Of a DNA stretch of 64,000 bases, positions 34,643-45,143 are shown piece by piece; position 1 is the first letter of the stretch; each line of letters opens with the position of its first letter. The translations under genes were made by a program, and so were the position numbers. Source of the DNA: WLMZ01 sp043753895. Lineage in GTDB: Bacteria; Actinomycetota; Acidimicrobiia; Acidimicrobiales; Ilumatobacteraceae. Under the pieces are notes generated by a model. That model was not told the origin of the DNA and ran no database searches. It saw nothing but the letters and a program-made list of their open reading frames with translations. The DNA lies in NCBI GenBank assembly GCA_043753895.1, contig JAYUWK010000045.1, positions 1 through 64,000 on the forward strand, written 5' to 3'.

Positions 34643-35620
34643 ATGACCAAGCTCGGCTACCAGATCCCGAACTTCAGCTACCCGGGCGTGGGCCCCGCAG
34701 GTTTGTACGACGCGATCAGCCGTCAGGCGCGTGAGGCCGATGTGTCGGGCTTCGACACCGTGTTGGTCATGGATCACTTCTACCAACTGCCCATGCTCGG
34801 GGCGCCCACGGAGCCGATGCTCGAGTGCTATTCGCTGTTGTCTGCACTGGCCCGCGAGACGACGACCGTACGCCTCAGCGCGTTGGTCACGGGCAACACC
34901 TATCGCAATCCTGCGGTGCTCGCCAAGACGGTGACCACGCTCGACATCGTCTCCAATGGTCGCGCCCAATTGGGCATCGGCGCCGGATGGTACGAGCTCG
35001 AGCACACGGCGTTCGGCATCGAGTTCGGTAGCTTCACCGATCGTTTCGAAAAGCTCGAGGAAGCCCTGCAGATCATCATTCCGATGCTGCGCGGCGAGCG
35101 GGCTACCCTCGCCGGCAAGCACTATCAGGTGGTCGATGCCTTCAACAGCCCGGCCGCGGTCTCACGCATTCCCGTGATGATCGGTGGGAGCGGCGAGCGC
35201 AAAACCCTGCGAATGGTCGCGCAGTATGCCGATGAGTCAAACCTCATCTGCGAGGCCAAGGACGTTTCGCGCAAGCTCGATGTGTTGGCCGCTCACTGCG
35301 ACGTGCTGGGTCGCGACCGCGACGACATCACCGTTTCGTGGCAACGCTCCACCTGTATTGCTCCCACCATGGAGGAAGCTGTCGACGATCTCACCGCGTT
35401 CTTCGCTCGTCAAGGCGTCGACCTCGGCGCTCTCGCTGATGAGAAGCGCAACGCTCTCACGGCGCGCTTCATCGTGGGTGACCCTGACACGGTGGGCGAG
35501 CGTCTGGCCGCCGATCTCGCAACCGGTATCGATGGCTTCACGCTCAACGCGCCGGCCAACGGTCACATGCCTGGGCGCGTCGCGCTGCTTGGCGAGACAG
35601 CGGCCAGAGTCATCGTTTGA
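34643..35620 (+). CDS. LLM-class F420-dependent oxidoreductase (Rv1855c-like)
   Basis: 325 aa. MTKLGYQIPNFSYPG, FDTVLVMDHFYQLPMLGAP, RLSALVTGNTYRNPAVLAKTVTTLDIVSNGRAQLGIGAGW and RIPVMIGGSGERKTLRMVAQYAD are the signature stretches. The YRNPAVLAKTVTTLD block suits the TIGR03560-like subfamily. The ATG at 34643 is preferred because GGAGA lies 6 nt upstream; an ATG at 34625 is possible. The substrate is unknown. The Rieske oxygenase gene follows 52 bp later behind its own -10 box. Confidence 0.88.
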   Translation: MTKLGYQIPNFSYPGVGPAGLYDAISRQAREADVSGFDTVLVMDHFYQLPMLGAPTEPMLECYSLLSALARETTTVRLSALVTGNTYRNPAVLAKTVTTLDIVSNGRAQLGIGAGWYELEHTAFGIEFGSFTDRFEKLEEALQIIIPMLRGERATLAGKHYQVVDAFNSPAAVSRIPVMIGGSGERKTLRMVAQYADESNLICEAKDVSRKLDVLAAHCDVLGRDRDDITVSWQRSTCIAPTMEEAVDDLTAFFARQGVDLGALADEKRNALTARFIVGDPDTVGERLAADLATGIDGFTLNAPANGHMPGRVALLGETAARVIV

Positions 35621-35660
35621 TCGACCACGCAGTACCCGACACACCGGCGAGCGGGTCAAC

Positions 35661-35666
35661 TACCGT
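35661..35666 (+). promoter_or_regulatory. -10 box of a leaderless promoter
   Basis: TACCGT ends 6 nt before the ATG at 35673 and supports this start for the Rieske oxygenase. Confidence 0.5.
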
Positions 35667-35672
35667 GTTCCG

Positions 35673-36806
35673 ATGACGCTCAATGCCCGCCAAGTTGCAG
35701 ATGCGATAGGGCCACTGTCGCGGGCAAGGTCGATGCCGGCAGGCGTGTACACCGATCCGGAGTTCTTCGCGAGCGAGCGCGAGCACGTGTTGCTCGGCGG
35801 CTGGATCTTCTTGGCCCGCGATGACCAACTTCCGAACGCCGGCGATTTCCGCACGTTCGAAACGGTGGGTGGTCCGGTTGCCCTGATTCGTGGAGCCGAC
35901 GGCGAGCTACGCACGTTCGCCAACTTCTGTCGACATCGCGGATCGCTTCTGCTCGAAGGTGCTGGCAACTGCAGCCGCATCGTGTGCCCGTACCACGCAT
36001 GGAGCTACCTCACCGACGGCAGCCTGCACGGTGCTCCCGACATGAACGATTCGCTCGACTTCGACAAGGCAGACAACGGCCTCGTCGCTCTGCGGCTCGA
36101 GACCTGGGCAGGGTTCGTGTTCATCACCTACAACGAGATGGCGCCACCATTGCTCGAAACGCTGGGAGATTTGCCGCAAAGAATGCAGTCGCACCGTCTG
36201 CACGAGATGCGGTGCACGTGGACCATCACACTCGAAACTCGTTGCAACTGGAAGTTGATTCTCGAGAACGCGATGGAGACATATCACACCGGCGTCGTGC
36301 ATCGTCGGTCCGTTGGTGCGCAGCAGTCGCGCACGCTCAAAACGTTTGGTGACTGGCATTGCATCCAGGTCACCTCGGGGCGCTCCATTGCTACATTGCC
36401 GGGCACACCACCACCGTTCGATCCCATCACCGGCCTCGACGACGACGCCCGACAGGGCACCTACTTCACGGTGTTACATCCAGCGTTGCAGTTCGCGGTC
36501 GCGCAGGACTGCATGTGGTGGCTGAACGTCACCCCGATCGCGCATGACCGTTCGATGCTCGAGATCGGCGGATGCTTCCCGGCTGAGGTGGTCGCATCCG
36601 AGGGGTTCGCCGTAAACGCCGCTCCGTACTACGAACGCTGGGAGGTCGTCGGTCGCGAGGACGTCGGCATCCTCGAAAAGCAGCAGCAGGCACTGGGCTC
36701 GGTTGTCTACACGCCCGGTCGGCTCTCATGGCGCGACGATCAGGTGCAGGCAGTGACGACCTGGGTGCTCGAGCGCCTGCCCGAGCACGGTCAGCCTGCT
36801 GGCTGA
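35673..36806 (+). CDS. Rieske non-heme iron oxygenase, alpha subunit
   Basis: 377 aa. The 2Fe-2S domain has C86-x-H88 in NFCRHRGSLLL and C-x-x-H in RIVCPYHAWSY. The catalytic iron site is ENAMETYHTGVVH (two histidines plus an upstream/downstream carboxylate), followed by a helix-grip SRPBCC domain. Such enzymes hydroxylate aromatic or quaternary-amine substrates; the compact size and MWWLNVTPIAHDRSMLEIG block fit the GbcA/CntA/choline-monooxygenase-like branch, but the substrate is uncertain. No reductase subunit is adjacent. The 3' end overlaps the convergent dedA-like gene by 16 bp. Confidence 0.9.
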   Translation: MTLNARQVADAIGPLSRARSMPAGVYTDPEFFASEREHVLLGGWIFLARDDQLPNAGDFRTFETVGGPVALIRGADGELRTFANFCRHRGSLLLEGAGNCSRIVCPYHAWSYLTDGSLHGAPDMNDSLDFDKADNGLVALRLETWAGFVFITYNEMAPPLLETLGDLPQRMQSHRLHEMRCTWTITLETRCNWKLILENAMETYHTGVVHRRSVGAQQSRTLKTFGDWHCIQVTSGRSIATLPGTPPPFDPITGLDDDARQGTYFTVLHPALQFAVAQDCMWWLNVTPIAHDRSMLEIGGCFPAEVVASEGFAVNAAPYYERWEVVGREDVGILEKQQQALGSVVYTPGRLSWRDDQVQAVTTWVLERLPEHGQPAG

Positions 36807-37477
36807 GTCTCCTCGGTGGTCGCCGCGATATCTGCGGTTGCGGCGACGGCGGCGGCGGCGGCTTGAGTGCGCCGGCGATGCAGCACGAACTCGATCAACA
36901 TCGGTGTGAGCGACAGCGCCACGATGATCACGCTGGCGATCTCGATGTTGTTCTTGACCCACTCGACATCGCCGAGGAAATGGCCGAGTGAGGTGAGCCC
37001 GGCGCCCCACAGAATGCCGCCAAGGATGTTGAAGATGACGAAGGTGCGGTAGCGCATCCGCCCGACGCCGGCCACGATGGGCGCAAAGGTGCGCACGATC
37101 GGCACGAAGCGAGCCATCACGATGGTCTTGGAGCCGTGGTGCTCGAGGAAAGCGTGAGCGCGCTCCACGTGGGCAGGCTTGAAGAAGCGACTCTCGGGCC
37201 GGTCGAACAGTGCTGGTCCCACCTTGCGCCCGAACATGTACCCCACCTGATCGCCCAGGATCGCGGCGATCGACACCACCGACGCGGTGACGAACAGCGA
37301 GTGATGGAATGTGTTGTCGGCGGCGGTGGATGCGGTGAAGAAGCCGGCCAAGAACAGCAGCGAATCACCGGGGAGGAAAAAGCCGATGAGCAGCCCGGAC
37401 TCGGCGAAGACGATGAATGCCAACAGCAGCAGTCCACCGTTCTGGATCCATGATTCGATGTTGAAGAGCGCAAGCAC
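36791..37477 (-). CDS. DedA-family membrane protein
   Basis: 228 aa. ESWIQNGGLLLLAFIVFAESGLLIGFFLPGDSLLFLAGF is the classical DedA start, with F-x-x-x-x-G/E-x-x-x-P-G-D/E-x-x-x-x-x-G, and the second half has RKVGPALFDRPESRFFKPAHVERAHAFLEHHGSKTIVMARFVPIVRTFAPIVAGVGRM. The family contains undecaprenyl-phosphate and other lipid flippases linked to membrane potential. The GTG start is backed by TAGTTT 7 nt upstream on the reverse strand; the C-terminal Ala-rich tail is unusual. Confidence 0.92.
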   Translation of the reverse strand: MLALFNIESWIQNGGLLLLAFIVFAESGLLIGFFLPGDSLLFLAGFFTASTAADNTFHHSLFVTASVVSIAAILGDQVGYMFGRKVGPALFDRPESRFFKPAHVERAHAFLEHHGSKTIVMARFVPIVRTFAPIVAGVGRMRYRTFVIFNILGGILWGAGLTSLGHFLGDVEWVKNNIEIASVIIVALSLTPMLIEFVLHRRRTQAAAAAVAATADIAATTEETQPAG

Positions 37478-37484
37478 GGCCGTA

Positions 37485-37490
37485 AAACTA
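37485..37490 (-). promoter_or_regulatory. -10 box of leaderless dedA-like gene
   Basis: On the reverse strand TAGTTT ends 7 nt before the GTG at 37477. Confidence 0.5.
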
Positions 37491-37503
37491 GCGGGGAAAA
37501 GCG

Positions 37504-37534
37504 CAACTGCCCGGGCAGGTTGCCCGAGCAGTTG
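37504..37534 (-). terminator. Hairpin terminator after hppA
   Basis: CAACTGC-C-CGGGCA and TGCCCG-A-GCAGTTG form a 7+6-bp stem with one mismatch and a 3-nt loop. On the reverse strand it is followed by CGCTTTT, which fits an intrinsic terminator for hppA. Confidence 0.75.
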
Positions 37535-37601
37535 TTCCGATTGGGTAATGCAGCGGATCGCTGGGAGATGGGCGATCAGTGAATGACCCCTGCGACATTG
37601 A

Positions 37602-39914
<2,313 letters not shown>

Positions 39915-40132
39915 GGGTGAACCTTGTCTTTATGTGGGGGCGCGCACAACATTGCACGTGCCGTTGATGGAAACGGAAAGAGTGTAGGGAATAAACGGTG
40001 TGACCGACGAAACGTCCGCGCGAAAGGAAACACCCCCCGACGATTTACCGTCAGGTACCATACGGGGAGTACGGTCGTGATTGCCCCGATTGAGGCAGCG
40101 GACATCCGATTCACGAAAGGCCGTCCCCACTG
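39915..40132. other. Divergent control region, hppA / sdhCAB
   Basis: This 218-bp gap must contain both promoters. It is AT-richer than the genes around it. No clear operator or riboswitch was recognised; TTTACC and TACCAT near 40045-40061 are possible elements but not convincingly spaced. Confidence 0.4.
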
Positions 40133-40906
40133 ATGGCACAGGTAATCAACTCCCGGCGAGGCCCTGTCACGGCAACCGCCCGACGAGCCAAGAAGCGCAA
40201 GCCCTTCCTGCTCGATCTGTACTCCACCGCCGTTGGCAAGAAGTACGTCATGGCAATCACCGGAATCATCCTCATCGGGTTCGTCATCACGCACATGATC
40301 GGCAATTTGAAGATGTACCTCGGCAAAGAGGACTTCAACCACTACGCCGAGTTCCTTCGCAATCTGCTCGTCCCGATACTGCCGCGCACGGTATTCCTGT
40401 GGTTGTTCCGTGGGATGTTGCTCGTGGCAACCGTCTTGCACGTGCACGCTGCCTACGGGCTCACCGTGATGAATCGCAATGCCCGTTCGGTGAAGTACCA
40501 GTCGCCCCGTGACTATCAGGTGGCCAGCTTCGCCAGCCGCACGATGCGCTGGACCGGGATCATCGTGTTGCTCTTTGTGTTCTGGCACCTTGCTGACCTC
40601 ACGTGGGGCACGGTGAATGCGCTGGGTACGACGACTGCGGATGGCAAGTTCGTGCGCGGCGACGCCTACGGCAACGTGGTGCGCAGCCTCGAACGTCCTC
40701 CTGTTGCGCTGTTCTACATCGTTGCCAACATCGCACTAGGCACGCACCTGTTCCACGGTGTGTGGAGCCTGTTTCAGAGCATTGGCTGGAGCAATCCCCG
40801 CTTCAACAAGTGGCGGCGTTGGCTCGCCACCGGCATCGCGACGGTCGTAGTCGTCGGCAACGTTTCGTTCCCCATCGCCGTACTCGCCGGCGTCGTTGGT
40901 CAGTGA
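40133..40906 (+). CDS. sdhC: Succinate dehydrogenase cytochrome b subunit
   Basis: 257 aa with five hydrophobic helices, the single-subunit diheme b558-type anchor. KKYVMAITGIILIGFVITHMIGNLKMYLG, FLWLFRGMLLVATVLHVHAAYGL, WTGIIVLLFVFWHLADLTWG and FYIVANIALGTHLFHGVWSLFQSIG place the heme-ligand histidines. It passes electrons from SdhB to the quinone pool. The sdhA gene begins 6 bp later. No Shine-Dalgarno is close; AAAGG is 16 nt upstream of the ATG. Confidence 0.94.
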   Translation: MAQVINSRRGPVTATARRAKKRKPFLLDLYSTAVGKKYVMAITGIILIGFVITHMIGNLKMYLGKEDFNHYAEFLRNLLVPILPRTVFLWLFRGMLLVATVLHVHAAYGLTVMNRNARSVKYQSPRDYQVASFASRTMRWTGIIVLLFVFWHLADLTWGTVNALGTTTADGKFVRGDAYGNVVRSLERPPVALFYIVANIALGTHLFHGVWSLFQSIGWSNPRFNKWRRWLATGIATVVVVGNVSFPIAVLAGVVGQ

Positions 40907-40912
40907 GGACCC

Positions 40913-42847
40913 ATGAGCGCAGCTACTGATCCCCGTCTCGAATCGAAGGTCCCCGCAGGTCCCATAGGCGACAAGTGGAGCACCTACAAAGAAGACATGA
41001 AGTTGGTGAACCCCAACAACAAGCGCAAGTTCAAAGTCATCGTTGTCGGTACGGGCCTTGCGGGCGCATCCGCCGCGGCCACGCTCGCCGAGTTGGGCTA
41101 TCAGGTCGACGCGTTCACGTACCACGACTCGCCGCGTCGAGCGCACTCCATTGCGGCCCAGGGGGGCATCAACGCTGCCAAGAACTACCACGGCGACGGC
41201 GACAGCGTGTACCGACTCTTCTACGACACGATCAAGGGTGGCGATTTCCGTTCCCGCGAGGGCAATGTGCATCGTCTTGCCGAGGTGAGCGTCGACATCA
41301 TCGACCAGATGGTGGCCCAGGGCGTTCCGTTCGCTCGTGAGTACGGCGGCCTGCTCGACAACCGCAGCTTCGGGGGCTCGCAAGTGAGCCGCACGTTCTA
41401 CGCCCGCGGTCAGACCGGCCAGCAATTGTTGCTCGGGGCATATCAGCAGTTGGCCCGCCAGATCGGCCTTGGAGGGGTCACGCTCTACAACCGCATGGAG
41501 CTGGTCGACACGGTGAACATCGGTGGCCGTTGTGCCGGCATCGTCGTGCGCGACCTGCTCACCGGCGAACTGCAGTCGCACGCCGCGCATGCCGTGGTCC
41601 TGGCCACCGGCGGCTACGGCAACGTGTTCTTCCTGAGTACCAACGCGATGCAGTGCAATGTCACCGCTGCCTGGCGCGCCCACCGTAAGGGCGCGATGTT
41701 CGCGAACCCGTGCTACACGCAGATTCACCCCACGTGTATTCCACAGAGCGACCCCACCCAGAGCAAGCTCACGCTGATGAGCGAATCGTTGCGCAACGAC
41801 GGTCGCGTCTGGGTGCCATTGAATGTCGACGACACCCGACCCGCGGCGCAGATCCCCGAGAACGAGCGCGACTACGTTCTGGAGCGGCTGTACCCGAGCT
41901 TCGGCAACCTGGCCCCACGCGACATCGCATCTCGCGCAGCCAAACGCGCCGTTGATTCCGGTCACGGCGTAGGCCCTCTGCAGAATGGTGTCAACCTCGA
42001 CTTTGCCGCGGCCATTGCCCGCCTCGGCAAGGACGTGGTGCAGGAGCGCTACGGCAACCTGTTCGACATGTACGAACGCATCTCCGGCGAGAACCCCTAC
42101 GAGACTCCGATGCGTATCTACCCCGCGAGCCACTACACCATGGGCGGGCTGTGGGTCGACTACGAATTGCAGACTACGGTGCCCGGTCTGTACGCAGCCG
42201 GTGAGGCCAACTTCAGCGATCACGGCGCCAACCGCCTCGGTGCATCGGCACTCATGCAGGGTCTTGCCGACGGCTACTTCGTGCTGCCGTACACCATTGG
42301 CAACGACCTCGCCCCAATGCTCAACAAGCCCACACCCGGCGTCGATCACCCTGCCTTCCAGCAGGCCGAGCAGGACGCGCGCGATCGCTACACCCAGTAC
42401 CTCGGCATCAAAGGCACCCGTTCGCCTGACTGGTTCCATCGCGAACTCGGTCGCATCATCTGGGACTACTGCGGTATGGAGCGCACCGAGCAGGGCCTCG
42501 AAAAGGCACTGTCCGAACTGCCCTCGCTGTACGAGGAGTTCCAGAAGGATCTGCGCGTCACCGGCGATGGCGAGAGCGTGAACCAGACGCTCGAAAAGGC
42601 TGGCCGGGTCGACGACTTCTTCCAGCTCGGCATGCTGATGTGCCGCGACGCGCTCGAGCGTCGCGAGAGCTGCGGTGGGCACTTTCGGTCCGAATATCAA
42701 GATGACGAGGGTGAGGCCAAGCGCGACGACGAGAACTTCGCGCACGTGGCCGCTTGGGAATGGAACGGCGACCCGATGTCGTCGATCCGCAACATCGAGC
42801 CCCTCGAATTCGAAACTGTCCACCTCGCGACTCGGAGCTACAAGTGA
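40913..42847 (+). CDS. sdhA: Succinate dehydrogenase flavoprotein subunit
   Basis: 644 aa. The FAD domain begins KVIVVGTGLAGASAAATLAELGYQV, covalent-flavin histidine motif is HSIAAQGGINAAKN, and active-site stretches HPTCIP, DHGANRLGASALMQGLADGYFV and the arginine in NEYDYVLERLYP-like RDYVLERLYPSFGNLAPRD are present. The length and sequence suit the SdhA/FrdA form that pairs with b558-type anchors in Bacteroidetes, delta-proteobacteria and some actinobacteria. It oxidises succinate to fumarate. Its TGA overlaps the sdhB GTG. Confidence 0.96.
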   Translation: MSAATDPRLESKVPAGPIGDKWSTYKEDMKLVNPNNKRKFKVIVVGTGLAGASAAATLAELGYQVDAFTYHDSPRRAHSIAAQGGINAAKNYHGDGDSVYRLFYDTIKGGDFRSREGNVHRLAEVSVDIIDQMVAQGVPFAREYGGLLDNRSFGGSQVSRTFYARGQTGQQLLLGAYQQLARQIGLGGVTLYNRMELVDTVNIGGRCAGIVVRDLLTGELQSHAAHAVVLATGGYGNVFFLSTNAMQCNVTAAWRAHRKGAMFANPCYTQIHPTCIPQSDPTQSKLTLMSESLRNDGRVWVPLNVDDTRPAAQIPENERDYVLERLYPSFGNLAPRDIASRAAKRAVDSGHGVGPLQNGVNLDFAAAIARLGKDVVQERYGNLFDMYERISGENPYETPMRIYPASHYTMGGLWVDYELQTTVPGLYAAGEANFSDHGANRLGASALMQGLADGYFVLPYTIGNDLAPMLNKPTPGVDHPAFQQAEQDARDRYTQYLGIKGTRSPDWFHRELGRIIWDYCGMERTEQGLEKALSELPSLYEEFQKDLRVTGDGESVNQTLEKAGRVDDFFQLGMLMCRDALERRESCGGHFRSEYQDDEGEAKRDDENFAHVAAWEWNGDPMSSIRNIEPLEFETVHLATRSYK

Positions 42848-43632
42848 CCGCATCACACGGTACGCAACTCACCAATCTCACCCTCACGGTCTGGCGCCAG
42901 AAGGGTCCCAACGATGGTGGCGCGTTCGAGAGCTATCGCATCGACTCGATCAGTGATGAGGCATCGTTTCTCGAGATGCTCGACGTACTCAACGAAAAGC
43001 TCATCGGCGAAGGTCGTGAAGCCGTCACTTTCGATCACGATTGCCGAGAGGGCATCTGCGGTACGTGCTCGCTGATGATCGATGGCCAGGCGCATGGCCC
43101 CCAGCGCGGTACGGCAACGTGCCAGCTGCACATGCGCAAATTCGAGAGCAATGCCACCATCGTCATCGAACCATGGCGGGCAACGGCGTTCCCGATCATC
43201 AAGGACCTCATGGTCGATCGGTCCGCGTTCGACCGCATCATCGAGAGCGGCGGATACATCACTGCGCCCACCGGTGGCGCCCCTGACGCCAATCTCATCC
43301 CGGTGGCCAAGCCCGCAGCCGACGCCGCGATGGACGCCGCTCAATGCATCGGTTGCGGCGCGTGCGTTGCGGCGTGTCCCAACGGCGCAGCAAACCTGTT
43401 CACCGCCGCCAAGGTGGCGCACCTCAACCTGTTGCCCCAGGGGCAAGCCGAGCGATACAGCCGCGTCGAGGCCATGGTTGAAACAATGGAGGAGTACTTC
43501 GGTTCGTGCACCAATCATGGCGAGTGCGAGGCGGCGTGCCCCAAGAAGATCTCTATCGATGTCATCGCGTTGATGAACAAGGACTACCGCAAGGCCAAGT
43601 TCGCCAATCGCAAGGAACTCGCTCGCTCGTAG
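42844..43632 (+). CDS. sdhB: Succinate dehydrogenase iron-sulfur subunit
   Basis: 262 aa. The 2Fe-2S ligands are DCREGICGTCSLMIDG plus the later CQLH; the 4Fe-4S and 3Fe-4S ligands are CIGCGACVAACP and CTNHGECEAACP. It wires FAD to quinone. The GTG start overlaps the sdhA stop by 4 bp, and a longer frame (from 42754) lies inside sdhA and is not needed. Two hairpins follow the stop. Confidence 0.96.
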   Translation: MTASHGTQLTNLTLTVWRQKGPNDGGAFESYRIDSISDEASFLEMLDVLNEKLIGEGREAVTFDHDCREGICGTCSLMIDGQAHGPQRGTATCQLHMRKFESNATIVIEPWRATAFPIIKDLMVDRSAFDRIIESGGYITAPTGGAPDANLIPVAKPAADAAMDAAQCIGCGACVAACPNGAANLFTAAKVAHLNLLPQGQAERYSRVEAMVETMEEYFGSCTNHGECEAACPKKISIDVIALMNKDYRKAKFANRKELARS

Positions 43633-43684
43633 CCCGTTCGGCTGCTTGGATACTCGGCCGCTCGTGACAGTCGGCCGCTCGGCA

Positions 43685-43728
43685 TGTGTCGGCTCGCACG
43701 GGCTGCGCCCTACTCGCCCGCCGACACA
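43685..43728. terminator. Possible hairpin terminator after sdhB
   Basis: TGTGTCGG (43685-43692) pairs with CCGACACA (43721-43728), with a GC-rich 28-nt loop. A second small stem CCGTCC/GGACGG follows at about 43735-43752. Location after the sdh operon suggests termination, though no T-run is visible. Confidence 0.5.
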
Positions 43729-43760
43729 CCCCGACCGTCCTTGACCGGACGGGGTGCTTC

Positions 43761-43801
43761 GTGAATGCTCAGCGCACCGTAGACGTGCGCTCAGCATTCA
43801 C
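43761..43801. repeat. 41-bp hairpin repeat, copy B
   Basis: GTGAATGCTCAGCGCAC (43761-43777), loop CGTAGAC, and GTGCGCTCAGCATTCAC (43785-43801) pair at 16 of 17 positions. The only unpaired position is C against C near the middle of the arm. It matches copy A at 22430-22470, and shares the GGAGCC that follows. Confidence 0.78.
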
Positions 43802-43874
43802 GGAGCCATCGCAGCGGCGACTGTTCTCGTACATTGATCCGCTCGTGCTCACGAAATGCTCATAACTCTGACGC

Positions 43875-45134
43875 ATGATGCCTCGTGTGGATGATCGTGC
43901 GGCAGTGTGTTGGCTAGCTCGGCGGGCCGGATTCGGTTTGACGCCCGAGGAACTCGATGCCGCGTCGCGTCGCGGACCGCAGGCCGAGATCGAGCGCTTG
44001 CTCAGTCCTGAGCAGATTACATCGGCCGTATCCAACCCCATCTGGAACGATGCGGACCTTCCGCTCACGTCGAAGGACCGTAAAGAGGGCGCAGCAGCCA
44101 TTGGATTGTGGACCATCTATATGGCCTCGACGCAGACACCACTCGTCGACCGTATTGCTTGGATGTGGCACGGCCACTTCGTGAGTGCCCTCGGCAAGGT
44201 GAAGGTTGCGCGATTGATGGCGAACCAAGTCAGGTTGTTTCGAAGCGCCGGCCTTGGTGGATTCACCGAGCTGTTGCGGGCCGTGATCATCGATCCAGCC
44301 ATGCTCGTGTACCTCGATGGCGCCCACAGCACCGGCGCCGAGCCGAACGAGAACTTTGGCCGCGAGTTGCTCGAACTGTTCACGGTGGGCCTCGGCAACT
44401 TCGACGAGAACGACGTCAAAGCCGGCGCCGCTGCGCTCAGTGGGTGGACGGTGGACCGACAGACCGGGCTCGCCGTCTTCCGACAGCGTCAACACGACGA
44501 CACAGCCCATACCTACCTCGGCCGTGAAGGCGTCCACGATATCGACTCCGTTGTTGGCGCCGTGGTGGTCCATCCCCAACTGGCTGTGCGGATTGCGGCG
44601 CTCGTTGATGGTGAGTTGCTCGCCTCGACCGACGAGGCGTTGCTCGCGGAGTTGACAGCGGCTTTCACGGTCAACGATTTGAACCTGGCCGATCTGGTGC
44701 GAGCTGCCCTCACGGCTGGCATCAGCGGCCGGTCCGAGCCGATGGTGTTGCCACCCGTGCCGTGGCTGGTGATTGCGATGCGTCTCACCGGAGCCGCTCC
44801 TCCCGCACGCGCACTGGGTCTGGGTCTGCGCACTGCCGGTCAGATACCCATGATTCCGCCGAACGTCGCCGGGTGGCCTAGCGGCGTGGCATGGTTCGCC
44901 ACATCCACCGTGGTGGCTCGAGCGAACCTGGCGGCACTGGTGGCGAGCAACACGCCAGCCTCGAGCACCGTGTTGCGTGCCGCCGGCTCGAGCGACCTCA
45001 CGGAGTTGACTCACGCGCTCGGGCTCGTGAATCTCGCCTTCGGCGAAGCATCGTCCGCGGCCTTGTCTCTGGCCAAGCCCGGCGCTCGGCGTCTGGCCCT
45101 CGCGCTCTGCACTCCCGAATTCGTCGTGGCATAG
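43875..45134 (+). CDS. DUF1800 domain protein
   Basis: 419 aa. The N-terminal LARRAGFGLTPEELDAASRRG, then RIAWMWHGHFVSALGKV, ENFGRELLELFTVGLGNFDENDVKAGAAALSGWTVD and PNVAGWPSGVAWFATSTVVARAN are family hallmarks. DUF1800 proteins almost always neighbour a DUF1501 gene, as here, but the biochemical role is unknown. No signal peptide is evident. The DUF1501 gene starts 9 bp later, so they form an operon. ATG at 43875 and 43878 are both possible starts. Confidence 0.9.
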   Translation: MMPRVDDRAAVCWLARRAGFGLTPEELDAASRRGPQAEIERLLSPEQITSAVSNPIWNDADLPLTSKDRKEGAAAIGLWTIYMASTQTPLVDRIAWMWHGHFVSALGKVKVARLMANQVRLFRSAGLGGFTELLRAVIIDPAMLVYLDGAHSTGAEPNENFGRELLELFTVGLGNFDENDVKAGAAALSGWTVDRQTGLAVFRQRQHDDTAHTYLGREGVHDIDSVVGAVVVHPQLAVRIAALVDGELLASTDEALLAELTAAFTVNDLNLADLVRAALTAGISGRSEPMVLPPVPWLVIAMRLTGAAPPARALGLGLRTAGQIPMIPPNVAGWPSGVAWFATSTVVARANLAALVASNTPASSTVLRAAGSSDLTELTHALGLVNLAFGEASSAALSLAKPGARRLALALCTPEFVVA

Positions 45135-45143
45135 GAGCCTGAA

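Noticed and set aside
39915..39935. GTTCACC on the reverse strand just before hppA, considered as a PHO box
   Set aside because: Only a single unit is present; no second copy at 11-nt spacing, and it falls in the ribosome-binding region.
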